Part shown: piece after piece, positions 56,468 through 64,000 of the stretch
How the letters are laid out: each line of letters opens with the position of its first letter
Position numbering within the stretch: the first letter of the stretch is position 1
Source: Catenulispora acidiphila DSM 44928
GTDB taxonomy: Bacteria; Actinomycetota; Actinomycetes; Streptomycetales; Catenulisporaceae
Direction: 5' to 3'
Assembly (NCBI RefSeq): GCF_000024025.1
Contig: NC_013131.1
Location: forward strand, 5,952,001-6,016,000
Length of the DNA stretch: 64,000 bases
Position numbers and translations under genes: made by a program
Notes under the pieces: generated by a model
Database searches by the model: none
What the model was told of the DNA's origin: nothing
Seen by the model: the letters and a program-made list of their open reading frames with translations, nothing else

Positions 56468-56555
56468 TCCGCGACGGAAATGCGACTGGTTCACGACTGA
56501 ACCACGATGGATTCAGGACTGTTCCACGACTGATCCGCGATTCGTCGCCGACCGG
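56457..56555. repeat. 33-bp degenerate tandem repeat at the GH3 stop
   Basis: Three units of 33 bp at 56457, 56490 and 56523. The first includes the last codons and stop of the GH3 gene (TCCACGACTGATCCGCGA), the third repeats those 18 bases exactly, and the second is diverged. The stop-codon region has been copied downstream. Confidence 0.75.
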
Positions 56556-56593
56556 GCCCGCGGAGTCTGCCTAGCGCAGACTCCGCGGGCCCG
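56553..56593. terminator. strong hairpin between GH3 and ROK genes
   Basis: Perfect 18-bp stem: CGGGCCCGCGGAGTCTGC at 56553-56570 and its complement at 56576-56593, with a 5-base loop CTAGC. It is the likely terminator of the GH42-like/GH3 transcript and ends 12 bases before GTG 56606. Confidence 0.85.
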
Positions 56594-56605
56594 CGGTCGT
56601 ACCAT

Positions 56606-57895
56606 GTGATTCACCGAACCCAACCGGAGGAGAGCATCGTCGCCGCGCCGCCGAATCTGCGAGAAGAGGGCCGTTTGAGGGTCCTGCAAGTCTTGCTCGC
56701 CAGCACCACGACGAGCCGGCCCGAGCTGGTCCGGCTCACCGGACTGTCCCGGGCGACGGTGTCCGTCCTCGTCGCCGACCTGATCTCGGCCGGCTTGGTC
56801 GTGGAGGAGAACGGTGCGAACGGCTCGGGCGGTTCGAGCGGTTCGAGCGGTTCGGGCGGCTCGAGCGGCACCCCCGAGGCCGAGAGCCGCTCGATGGGAC
56901 GCCCCGCGCTGCCGCTGGCGCTGAACCGCTCCGTCGCCTACGCCATCGGCGCGGACATCGGGCACGCGCACGTGCGCGTCGCGTTGTGCGACCTGCACGG
57001 CACGCCGGTGTGGGAGACCAGCCGGGCGAAAGAGGTGGACCGCGCGCCGCACGAGACCCTCGACCTCGCCGCCGACCTGGTCCGGCGCGCGCTGACCGAG
57101 AACGGCGTCTCCGGCGAGCGCGTCCTGGGCCTCGGCGTCGGCATCGCCGCCCCGGTGGACGCCGACGGCGCGCTGTCGGCCGAGGGCATCATGCCCGGCT
57201 GGACCGGCATCCGCCCCGGCCCGGAACTCGAGCGGCGCACCGGCCTGGCCACCGAGCTGACGAACGACGCGAACGCCGGGGCGCTCGCCGAGCACATGTA
57301 CGGCGCCGGCCGCGACATCGAGGACATGGTCTACATCCGCCTGTCGGCCGGCATCGGCGCGGGCGTCATCGCCGCCGGCCGCCTGCAACGCGGCGCCGGC
57401 GGCCTGGCCGGCGAGATCGGCCACCTGCCCGCCGTCCGCGACGGCCTGGTCTGCCGCTGCGGCAACCGCGGCTGCCTGGAAACAATCGCCAGCCCGGTCG
57501 CAGTAGCCCGGCTCCTCCAAGACAGCTGGGGCGAGCCAGTCGCCCCCGGCGACCTGCCCGCACTCCTCGCCGCCGGAACCCCGGGCACCGCCCGAGTCGT
57601 GGAGGACACCGGCGAGGCAGTAGGCCGGGCACTCGCCGGACTGGTGACCCTGCTGAACCCGCGCCTGATCGTCGTCGGCGGCGACCTGGCAGCCATCGGC
57701 GAACCCTTGTTCGAGCCACTGCGCCGCGGCATCGCGCGCTACGCCCTCCCCTCCGCCGCACGCCAGGTCGCAGTGGTCGCCGGACGGCTCGGATCGAGCG
57801 CCGAGGTCCGCGGCGCCGCGGCGCGAGTGTTGGCGGGAGCAGCGCAGACGCTTGCGGTGATGAGCGGCGCGGAGGCGGCGGAGCTGCTGCCGTGA
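56606..57895 (+). CDS. ROK-family regulator
   Basis: Sugar-responsive regulator of about 429 residues. The winged helix-turn-helix (about 20-65, ELVRLTGLSRATVSVLVADL) is joined by a Gly-Ser linker (about 72-90) to a ROK sugar-kinase fold: GADIGHAHVRVALCDLHG, GEIGHLPAV and the zinc motif CRCGNRGCLE. It should release DNA when a sugar binds and is the obvious candidate to control the surrounding hydrolases. The start is unclear: GTG 56606 has no ribosome site, while a strong GGAGGAG (56626-56632) precedes only in-frame ATC 56636 and GTC 56639. ROK proteins often begin near NLREEGRLRVLQ, as they would from those codons. Confidence 0.9.
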   Translation: MIHRTQPEESIVAAPPNLREEGRLRVLQVLLASTTTSRPELVRLTGLSRATVSVLVADLISAGLVVEENGANGSGGSSGSSGSGGSSGTPEAESRSMGRPALPLALNRSVAYAIGADIGHAHVRVALCDLHGTPVWETSRAKEVDRAPHETLDLAADLVRRALTENGVSGERVLGLGVGIAAPVDADGALSAEGIMPGWTGIRPGPELERRTGLATELTNDANAGALAEHMYGAGRDIEDMVYIRLSAGIGAGVIAAGRLQRGAGGLAGEIGHLPAVRDGLVCRCGNRGCLETIASPVAVARLLQDSWGEPVAPGDLPALLAAGTPGTARVVEDTGEAVGRALAGLVTLLNPRLIVVGGDLAAIGEPLFEPLRRGIARYALPSAARQVAVVAGRLGSSAEVRGAAARVLAGAAQTLAVMSGAEAAELLP

Positions 57896-58175
57896 CGACG
57901 GCTCGCGGGTGAGTCCACAGGTCCGCGACATCGCGGTGGTCGCCGGACGGCTCAGGTCGAGCGCGGAGGTGCGCGGCGCGGCAGCGCGGGTGTTGGTGGA
58001 GGCGGCGCGGAGGCGGCGGAGCTGCTGCCCTGACGGTGGCTCGCGGGTGAGTCCACAGGTCCACGACATCGCGGTGGTCGCCGGACGGCTCAGGTCGAGC
58101 GCGGAGGTGCGGGGCGCGGCGGCGCGGGGGCGGCGGAGCTGCTGCCGTGAGGGTGGCTCGCGGGTGAGTCCACAG
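57758..58175. repeat. tandem copies of the ROK gene 3' end
   Basis: Unit A is the end of the ROK gene with its stop and the next bases to 57920. Unit B (57921-58058, 138 bp) and unit C (58059-58175, 117 bp) repeat it: GTGGTCGCCGGACGGCTC, GAGGTGCGCGGCGCGGC, then GGCGGAGCTGCTGCC and CTCGCGGGTGAGTCCACAG. B lacks 25 bp found in A, and C lacks 21 more. B and C share bases not in A, so C likely arose from B. A continuous frame 57909-58259 would re-encode AVVAGRLRSSAEVRGAAAR twice, but I take it as relic sequence, not a gene. Confidence 0.9.
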
Positions 58176-58231
58176 CAGAATCGTGACTCGGAGTCGAAGC
58201 ACGCACCAATCACCTGTTCGCGCAGCACGAA

Positions 58232-58272
58232 GCGCGGCGTGCTGCCAGCTGTCGTCTGACAGCACGCCGCGC
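58232..58272. terminator. hairpin terminator between ROK and GH54 genes
   Basis: Perfect 13-bp stem GCGCGGCGTGCTG (58232-58244) and CAGCACGCCGCGC (58260-58272), with an alternative inner hairpin CTGTC/GACAG. It lies between convergent genes and may serve both. Confidence 0.8.
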
Positions 58273-58326
58273 GTGTCACCGAGCCTCAGGAGAACTGTGC
58301 AGGAGGCTGCGGTGAGACCCGAGCCT

Positions 58327-59095
58327 CTACTCCAGCGCGAACTTCTGTGCCGCGGTGCCGTTGCAGGTGTAGATCTGCAGCTGGGTGCCGTTGGCGGTGT
58401 TGCCGCTCGGGTCGTCGAGGCAGAGGCCTGATTGCGGGTTCAGGAGCGCGCCGTTGGACTGCTGCTGCCAGACCTGGCCGCCGACGCCGTTGCAGTCCCA
58501 CAGCTCGACCTTGGTGCCGACCGCCGTGCCGTTGCCGGCGATGTCCAGGCAGCGGCCGAGGGTTTGCAGCGAGCCGTTGGCGTTGTGGTGCCAGTGCTGG
58601 TCGGCTGCGAAGGGTTGGCAGGTCCAGAGCTGGACGACGGTGAGGTTGCCGCCGTTGTCGTCGCCGGCGACGTCCACACACTGTTTGCCGGGGGCGTTGA
58701 CCGTGCCGCCGCCGTTGACCGAGAACTGCTGCGCGGTGGTGCCGTTGCAGGTGTAGATCTGCAGCTGCGTGCCGTTGGCGGTGTTGCCGCTCGGGTCGTC
58801 GAGGCAGAGGCCTGATTGCGGGTTCAGCAGCGCGCCGTTGCTCTGCTGGATCCACTTCTGGCCGCCGACGCCGTTGCAGTCCCACAGCTCGACCTTCGTG
58901 CCGACCGCCGTGCCGTTGCCGTCGATGTCCAGGCAGCGGCCCAAGGTCTCCAGCGAGCCGTCGGTGTTGTGCGTCCAGCGCTGGTCGACGGCGCCGGACT
59001 GGCAGCCCCACAGGTTGACCCCGGTGAGGTCGCCGCCGCTGTCGTCGCCGATGACGTCGACGCACTGCCCGCCTGGCAGGGTGACGGTGCCGCCG
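58327..59095 (-). repeat. 384-bp duplication of the CBM13 module
   Basis: The DNA around 58355-58710 recurs at 58739-59090, offset 384 bp (128 residues). Long stretches match almost base for base, including the region encoding NPQSGLCLDDPSGNTANGTQ. The duplication is recent relative to the rest of the gene. Confidence 0.85.
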
Positions 59096-60210
59096 GACGC
59101 CTGCGGGCTTCCGCCGCTGTTGCCGCTGTAGCCCTGCGCGACGATGTTCGCCTGCACGGCGGCGTCCGCCGAATCGCTCGGGACGCCGGCGGTCATCACG
59201 CCCTCGAAGAACGTGCCGATCGAGGCGTTGCTGTTGTCCCCGCCGGTGCCGAGGACGATGGCGCCCTCCAGCGACATCGGCGTGTAGCCGTTCGGCGGGA
59301 GCGAGCCGTTGTACCAGGTGGTCAAGCCTCCGGATTGGGAGTTGCCGCCTTCGATCTCGAAGGTGGTCTGGTTGTTGCTCTTGAGCATCGCGGTCACGAA
59401 CTGGCTGTTGTTGCCGGTGTTCGACGGGTTCGCGCCGGCACCCTGATACAGGCCGTTCTCCAGGTCGCCGGTGATCCACGGCCCGGTGCCGTTGCACGGG
59501 GAGGACCAGCAGCTGGTCCCGAGGTTCACCGCCTCCATGTGGCCGTTGCCGTTGTCGCGGTTGTTGGTCTCGGCGTTGCCGTAGTCGAAGCAGCAGCCGC
59601 CGTTGACGTGCGTGCCGCTGGCGACCATGTAAGCACCCTGCGGCTGGTGGCCGGTCGGGATCGCCGAGGTGTTGTCGTCGCGGTAGCCGACGCCGGGACC
59701 GACGTACACGCCGTACGCCTTGTTCCCGTTGACGACGATGTGCGCGGCGTTGGCGTTCGCGGCGACGTCGGCGTTCGGGTTGGCGCCGCCCCCGCCCTCG
59801 ATCGTCAGGTTGTTGTGCTGCGGCGACTGGTCGTAGACGACCGTGATCGTGCACGCGGTCTGCACGCAGAACGTGTCCTGCGCGTCAGAGTTCGCAGACC
59901 CGCCGGCGGAGGTCACGCCGATGTTCGTGGTGGCACCGTCGGATGCACGCCGGACCTGGTAGAGCGGTCCGTTGTAGGACGCGTACAGCGCTCGGACCGT
60001 GCTGTGCGCCGCCACACACGGGGTACCCGCGGAGGCGTAGATGTCGCAGGGCCCTTGCGAGCCCGCGGCCTGGGCGGCGCCCGGACCGGTGGTGAGGACG
60101 CCGAGGATGAGGACCACGACCGCGCCGATCGACATCGCGAGGCGACGCCACAGGCGCGAGCCGGACTCGACGCGCTGATCGGTGAGGCGGGCAGGTGGAG
60201 ATGAACGCAT
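58327..60210 (-). CDS. GH54 alpha-L-arabinofuranosidase with two CBM13 modules
   Basis: Secreted enzyme of 627 residues. After the signal peptide (about 1-50) the catalytic domain starts GPCDIYASAGTPCVAAHSTVRA and goes on to about 375, with GNGHMEAVNLGTSCWSSPCN and IGTFFEGVMTAGVPSD, matching AbfB-type GH54. It releases terminal arabinofuranose from arabinan or arabinoxylan. In place of the usual CBM42 there are two ricin-type CBM13 modules (about 385-627) with repeated CLDI, ELWDCNG and QxW-type motifs, nearly identical to each other. ATG 60210 has AGGGAG upstream. Confidence 0.9.
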   Translation of the reverse strand: MRSSPPARLTDQRVESGSRLWRRLAMSIGAVVVLILGVLTTGPGAAQAAGSQGPCDIYASAGTPCVAAHSTVRALYASYNGPLYQVRRASDGATTNIGVTSAGGSANSDAQDTFCVQTACTITVVYDQSPQHNNLTIEGGGGANPNADVAANANAAHIVVNGNKAYGVYVGPGVGYRDDNTSAIPTGHQPQGAYMVASGTHVNGGCCFDYGNAETNNRDNGNGHMEAVNLGTSCWSSPCNGTGPWITGDLENGLYQGAGANPSNTGNNSQFVTAMLKSNNQTTFEIEGGNSQSGGLTTWYNGSLPPNGYTPMSLEGAIVLGTGGDNSNASIGTFFEGVMTAGVPSDSADAAVQANIVAQGYSGNSGGSPQASGGTVTLPGGQCVDVIGDDSGGDLTGVNLWGCQSGAVDQRWTHNTDGSLETLGRCLDIDGNGTAVGTKVELWDCNGVGGQKWIQQSNGALLNPQSGLCLDDPSGNTANGTQLQIYTCNGTTAQQFSVNGGGTVNAPGKQCVDVAGDDNGGNLTVVQLWTCQPFAADQHWHHNANGSLQTLGRCLDIAGNGTAVGTKVELWDCNGVGGQVWQQQSNGALLNPQSGLCLDDPSGNTANGTQLQIYTCNGTAAQKFALE

Positions 60211-60540
60211 GGGCGATGCTCCCTGGGGACGGGGATACACGTAGCCTTACTACCGCCCGGCCGGTCGGCGGCGCGCGCGGGCAGGACACCCTGAGGGTGT
60301 GGGTCGGCGTCCGAACAGGCACGGTACGACCAGCGTTGCTTTCCGTCAATAAGTGCTCTGTTTTGTAGATCAGTGTGCGTATCCCTGCGAATCCGTCAGC
60401 CCCAAGACGTTGACGGAAGGCGCCGAGGTTTCCATACTCTGAGGCGACCCACGTTTCGTAAACGTTTCCGGAACCACGCGTCCGGTAACGCCCCGCACCT
60501 CCCCCACAATCGGTGCACCACCGCTCCCGAGGAGCGCCCC
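60211..60540. promoter_or_regulatory. divergent control region of GH54 and GH64 genes
   Basis: A 330-bp gap. On the plus strand TTGACG (60410-60415) and CATACT (60433-60438), 17 bases apart, form a plausible promoter. Just downstream is a dyad ACGTTT-CGT-AAACGT (60451-60465) overlapping AAACGTTT (60460-60467), the core form of LacI/GalR-type operators. The middle part is relatively A/T-rich. I see no gene. Confidence 0.55.
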
Positions 60541-62241
60541 ATGATGAATCGCAGAAAGCTGCTGTCCTCCGCCGTCGCCCTCGGCGGCTCCGCACTGGGC
60601 CTGGGCACCGGCGCCCTGGCCTGGCGGGCTTCGGCGACCACCCCCACCTTGCAGGTCGCCCTGCAGAACACCACGACGTCGAACCAGGTCTACGCCTACG
60701 TCACGGGCCAGGCGATCGACAACAACAATGCCCTGATGCTCTTGGAGGCCGACGGGCACACGGTCTACTACCCGACCTCGCCGAGTTCGACCGGCTCCCC
60801 GCTGGCCGCGGACTGCGCGATCCGGCTCGGCGCGCCGGGCAGCACCACCACGATCACCATCCCGCACATCGCCGGCGGCCGGATCTGGTTCGCCATCGGA
60901 GCGCCGCTGACCTTCCTGCTCAACCCGGGACCGGGTCTGGTCGAGCCCTCCGTGAGCAACCAGTCGGACCCCAACATCAACATCCGCTGGGACTTCTGCG
61001 AGTTCACGTACAACGCCGCGCAGATGTTCGCCAACATCAGCTACGTCGACTTCGTCTCGATCCCGATCTCGCTGGCGCTGACCAACGGCTCCGGCGCCAC
61101 GCAGACCGTCAGCGGCCTGCCGACCAACGGTCTGGACACGGTCTGCTCGAACCTGAACGCCCAGCACGCCGCGGACGGCGCCGGCTGGAACCAGCTGGTC
61201 GTCACCTCCGGCGGCGCCAATTTGCGCGCGCTGAGCCCGAACAACGGCATCGTGATCAACAACTCGCTGTTCTCGGGGTACTACCAGCCCTACGTGGACC
61301 AGGTGTGGTCCAAATACTCGAGCCAGGCGCTGGCCGTGGACACCCAGGCCTCCTGGGGCACCGTCAACGGCCAGGTCTCCGGCGGGACGTTGACCTTCCC
61401 GGGGCTGGGAAGCTTCGCCAAACCCTCGGCCGCCGACATCTTCAGCTGCAGCACCGGGCCGTTCGCCAACACCGCCGGCGCGATGGGCCCGCTGGTCGCC
61501 CGCATCAGCGCCGCCTTCAATCGCAGCACCCTGCTGATCGACGCCACCCAGCCCGACGGCGAGAACCCCGCGAACTACTACAAGAACGCGATCACCAACC
61601 ACTACTCGCGGATCGCGCACGCGGCGAACCTGGACAGCCGCGGCTACGGCTTCCCCTACGACGACGTGGCGCCCAACGGCGGCGCCGACCAGTCCGGCGC
61701 GGTCTCCGACGGCAACCCGACGCTGCTGACGGTGGCCGTCGGCGGCGGCACGGCCACCGGCCCGGGCGGCGGCGGACCGAGTCAGCCGTCGAGCCCGAGC
61801 AGCACCGGCGGCGGAGGCGGCGGCACGGTCAGCGCCTTCACCACGATCCAGGCGGCGAGCTACAGCTCGCACAACGGCACGCAGAACGAGACCACCAGCG
61901 ACACCGGCGGCGGCCAGGACGTCGGCTGGATCGGAGGAGGCGACTGGCTCGCCTACGCCAACGTCGACTTCGGCAGCGCGGGCGCGACGCAGTTCAAGGC
62001 CCGGGTCGCCTCCGGCGCCGCGGCAGGTGTCAGCGGTCTGATCAAGGTCGCGCTGGACAGCCCGACGGCTGCGCCGGTCGGCAGCTTCGCCGTCGGCAAC
62101 ACCGGCGGCTGGCAGACCTGGCAGACCGTGCCGGCCAACATCAGCAAGGTCACCGGAAAGCACACGGTCTACCTGGTGTTCTCCAGCGGCCAGCCCGCCG
62201 ACTTCGTGAACGTGCACTGGTTCACCTTCAGCCAGACCTGA
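60541..62241 (+). CDS. secreted GH64 beta-1,3-glucanase with CBM6-like domain
   Basis: Secreted enzyme of 566 residues. The signal peptide has a twin-arginine-like start (NRRKLLSSAVALGGSALGLG). The GH64 domain (about 35-400) has LQVALQNTTTSNQVYAYVTG, RWDFCEFTY, YVDFVSIPISLAL and LPTNGLDTVC, typical of laminaripentaose-producing endo-1,3-beta-glucanases. A Gly/Ser linker leads to a CBM6-like domain (about 435-566: IQAASYSSHNGTQNET, DVGWIGGGDWLAYANVDFG). It should attack fungal wall glucan or laminarin. ATG 60541 has GAGGAG six bases upstream and lies downstream of the predicted LacI-type site. Confidence 0.93.
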   Translation: MMNRRKLLSSAVALGGSALGLGTGALAWRASATTPTLQVALQNTTTSNQVYAYVTGQAIDNNNALMLLEADGHTVYYPTSPSSTGSPLAADCAIRLGAPGSTTTITIPHIAGGRIWFAIGAPLTFLLNPGPGLVEPSVSNQSDPNINIRWDFCEFTYNAAQMFANISYVDFVSIPISLALTNGSGATQTVSGLPTNGLDTVCSNLNAQHAADGAGWNQLVVTSGGANLRALSPNNGIVINNSLFSGYYQPYVDQVWSKYSSQALAVDTQASWGTVNGQVSGGTLTFPGLGSFAKPSAADIFSCSTGPFANTAGAMGPLVARISAAFNRSTLLIDATQPDGENPANYYKNAITNHYSRIAHAANLDSRGYGFPYDDVAPNGGADQSGAVSDGNPTLLTVAVGGGTATGPGGGGPSQPSSPSSTGGGGGGTVSAFTTIQAASYSSHNGTQNETTSDTGGGQDVGWIGGGDWLAYANVDFGSAGATQFKARVASGAAAGVSGLIKVALDSPTAAPVGSFAVGNTGGWQTWQTVPANISKVTGKHTVYLVFSSGQPADFVNVHWFTFSQT

Positions 62242-62273
62242 TCACCCGTCCCCGTCCCGGGAGGTGCTTCGTC

Positions 62274-64000
62274 GTGCGCAGAATCCTGATCCTCCTCACA
62301 GCTCTGGTCACGGCGCTGGTACCGCTGCTCGCCATGGCGCCGCCGCGTGCGAACGCGGCGAGCGCCGTGTGCGCGCTGTACTGCGACACGCGTGATCCCT
62401 CGCTGGCGCAGCAGGAGACGTTCCCGACCCCGAACGTCTCCGAGAACGGCCGCGTGATCGCATTGCACGTGGACGACGTCGACGGCATGGCCTGGGCCAG
62501 CATCGACAACGGCCGGCTGAACGACTCGGTCTGGATCGACCGGTCGTGGGACGCCGGCAGCAGCTGGGACGGCTTGTTGGGCAAGGCGTGGATCCCGAGC
62601 TCGTGGACCGGTACACGGACCCTGATGTACAACATGTACGACCCCTCCGACCACCGCCGCGCGGTGGTGCGTGCCTGCGGCGACGCCAGCGGGGTGGTGT
62701 GTACGAACTGGGTCCACCTGCCGGTGTGCGCGGCGCGGTGTGACGGCGCCGATTCCAGGACCTCGGTCGGGAACACCTCACCGGTCCCCGACGCCACGCT
62801 GTCCGGGCGCGACATCGCGCTGCACGTCGACTCCGGCGGCATGGCCTGGGCTTCGATCGCCGGCGGAGCGCCCGGCGACGAGGTGTGGCTGGACCGGTCG
62901 TGGGACGGCGGCGCGACGTGGCCGGACGGCTCGAGCAAGGGCCGGGTGAGCGTGCCGTCGGGGGCGTCCGGTACTCAGACTATTGAGATCAACATCGACG
63001 ATCCGTTGGGCCGGCTGGCCGGGGGCGCCGTGCGCGCCTGCGGGCGTGCGGTGACCGGGCAGAACGGCAGCTGCACGGCGTGGGCGCGCGCCGCCGCGGT
63101 CCCGGCGAAGGCTGCCGCCGACGCGCTGATGTGGTCTTATGACCCCTCCAACGCATGGTGGCCGTCGAGCTGGTGGAATTCGGCGGTCGCACTGACGTCG
63201 GTGATCGACTACACGCGCGGCTCGGGCGATACGGCATACGAGTGGATCGTCGACCGCACGTTCCAGGTGAACAAGGTCGCCTTCCCGGCCGGCGCGCGCA
63301 GCTCGGACCCCATCCAGGGCGACTTCATCAGCCAGGCGACCGACGACACCGAGTGGTGGGCGCTGGCGTGGATCGACGCGTACGACCTGACGGGGAATCG
63401 GACGTACCTGAACGAGGCCGTCACCATCACGAACCATGTCAGTTCCCTGTGGAACACCAGCACCTGCGGCGGCGGCGTGTGGTGGAACACGCAGAAGACG
63501 TACAAGAACGCGGTGACCAATGCGCTGTATGTGGATCTGACCGCCGCGCTGCACAACCGCATCGCGGGCGACACGGCGTGGCTGGCGCGGGCGACGACGT
63601 CCTGGAACTGGTTCCGCTCCAGCGGACTGATCAACGGCTCGGGTCTGGTCAACGACGGCCTGACGAACGCGTGCACGAACAACGGCCAGACGGTCTGGAC
63701 GTACAACCAAGGGCTGGCCATCGGCGCGGCGCAGGAGATGTACCGCGCGACCGGCGACAGCGGCGACCTGAGCGAGGCGCGCCACCTCGCCGACTCGGCG
63801 GTGCACTCCCCCACACTGGTGACGAACGGGCTGCTCACGGAGTCGTGCGATGCGCTGACCGCCACCTGCGACGACAACCAGAAGCAGTTCAAGGGGATCT
63901 TCATGCGCTTCCTGGGCGAGCTGAACGCCGACGCGTCGGTCGGTGGCGCGTACAGCACGTTCATCCAGGCGCAGACGTCGTCGCTGTGGAACGCGGACCG
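62274..64000 (+). CDS. secreted GH76 alpha-1,6-mannanase (3' end outside window)
   Basis: Open frame of over 575 codons running off the right edge. GTG 62274 has GGGAGG nine bases upstream and lies 32 bases after the GH64 stop, so both genes are probably one operon. The signal peptide (RRILILLTALVTALVPLLA) is followed by two related modules of about 110 residues (ALHVDDVDGMAWASIDNG and ALHVDSGGMAWASIAGG, each followed by a VWxDRSWD motif), then the GH76 barrel from about residue 290 with the catalytic Asp pair in QATDDTEWWALAWIDAYDL. GH76 enzymes cut alpha-1,6-mannan of fungal walls. Confidence 0.9.
   Translation, partial: MRRILILLTALVTALVPLLAMAPPRANAASAVCALYCDTRDPSLAQQETFPTPNVSENGRVIALHVDDVDGMAWASIDNGRLNDSVWIDRSWDAGSSWDGLLGKAWIPSSWTGTRTLMYNMYDPSDHRRAVVRACGDASGVVCTNWVHLPVCAARCDGADSRTSVGNTSPVPDATLSGRDIALHVDSGGMAWASIAGGAPGDEVWLDRSWDGGATWPDGSSKGRVSVPSGASGTQTIEINIDDPLGRLAGGAVRACGRAVTGQNGSCTAWARAAAVPAKAAADALMWSYDPSNAWWPSSWWNSAVALTSVIDYTRGSGDTAYEWIVDRTFQVNKVAFPAGARSSDPIQGDFISQATDDTEWWALAWIDAYDLTGNRTYLNEAVTITNHVSSLWNTSTCGGGVWWNTQKTYKNAVTNALYVDLTAALHNRIAGDTAWLARATTSWNWFRSSGLINGSGLVNDGLTNACTNNGQTVWTYNQGLAIGAAQEMYRATGDSGDLSEARHLADSAVHSPTLVTNGLLTESCDALTATCDDNQKQFKGIFMRFLGELNADASVGGAYSTFIQAQTSSLWNAD

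Noticed and set aside
52439-56494. Very long minus-strand open frame opposite the GH3 gene
   Set aside because: Same reason: low-complexity Arg/Val/Gly-rich translation, while the plus strand encodes a complete multidomain GH3 protein.
57909-58259. Open frame behind the ROK gene as a separate gene
   Set aside because: It consists of degenerate tandem copies of the ROK 3' end and has no ribosome site or independent domain.

Overview
The window looks like the chromosome of a very GC-rich, filamentous, soil-type actinomycete. Evidence: strong G/C third-codon bias throughout, many GTG and TTG starts, several genes that look leaderless with a TAnnnT box 6-7 bases before the start codon, a conservon-type signalling operon, a Nur-like nickel box, and a large set of secreted polysaccharide hydrolases. 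The C-terminal beta-trefoil modules on those hydrolases resemble what I know from Catenulispora and its relatives, so Catenulisporales is my best guess, not a certainty. I saw no tRNA, rRNA, CRISPR array, insertion sequence or replication origin.

Left part (1-13 kb): a GlxA-type regulator cut by the window edge; a DUF4037 protein followed by a 29-bp tandem repeat; an asymmetric heterodimeric ABC exporter; a conservon (sensor kinase, roadblock protein, small GTPase) that lacks the usual DUF742 member and instead ends in a solute-binding lipoprotein; an FAD monooxygenase; and a KAS III/FabH-like synthase.

Middle (13-44 kb) is a housekeeping and metal/stress mosaic: a cysteine-less FrnE-like/TPR protein, a SIMPL protein, csoR divergent from peptide deformylase across a copper-type operator, a class A penicillin-binding protein, a nickel transporter behind a predicted Nur box, two hotdog thioesterases, TetR and GPP34 proteins, a queA-like gene with an SDR, a GAF histidine kinase with its LuxR-type response regulator, a TlpA-like lipoprotein, a dienelactone hydrolase, a GNAT enzyme coupled to an SGNH-fused acyltransferase, a truncated tyrosine-recombinase-like gene, an MFS exporter, an unknown protein, an orphan FxLD-type (PCMT-family) methyltransferase with a huge Gly-Ser extension, a DUF3048 lipoprotein, an AurF-like diiron enzyme behind palindromic operators, an SGNH hydrolase, NAD synthetase, a universal stress protein, an HxlR regulator and an NTF2-like protein.

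Right part (44.6-64 kb) is a secreted carbohydrate-degradation locus. Two minus-strand genes (GH95-like enzyme, then SGNH esterase) and two plus-strand genes (GH42-like, GH3) diverge from one 356-bp control region. All four carry the same three-repeat beta-trefoil module at the C terminus. A ROK regulator follows, with two degenerate tandem copies of its own 3' end behind it. Then come a GH54 arabinofuranosidase with two near-identical CBM13 modules, a GH64 beta-1,3-glucanase with a CBM6-like domain, and a GH76 alpha-1,6-mannanase that runs off the right edge. Together these would attack arabinose-, beta-glucan- and mannan-containing walls of plants and fungi.

A recurring theme is recent short-repeat expansion, both between genes (29-, 14- and 33-bp units) and inside coding linkers (Gly-Ser, Arg-Thr, Lys-Glu-Ala).
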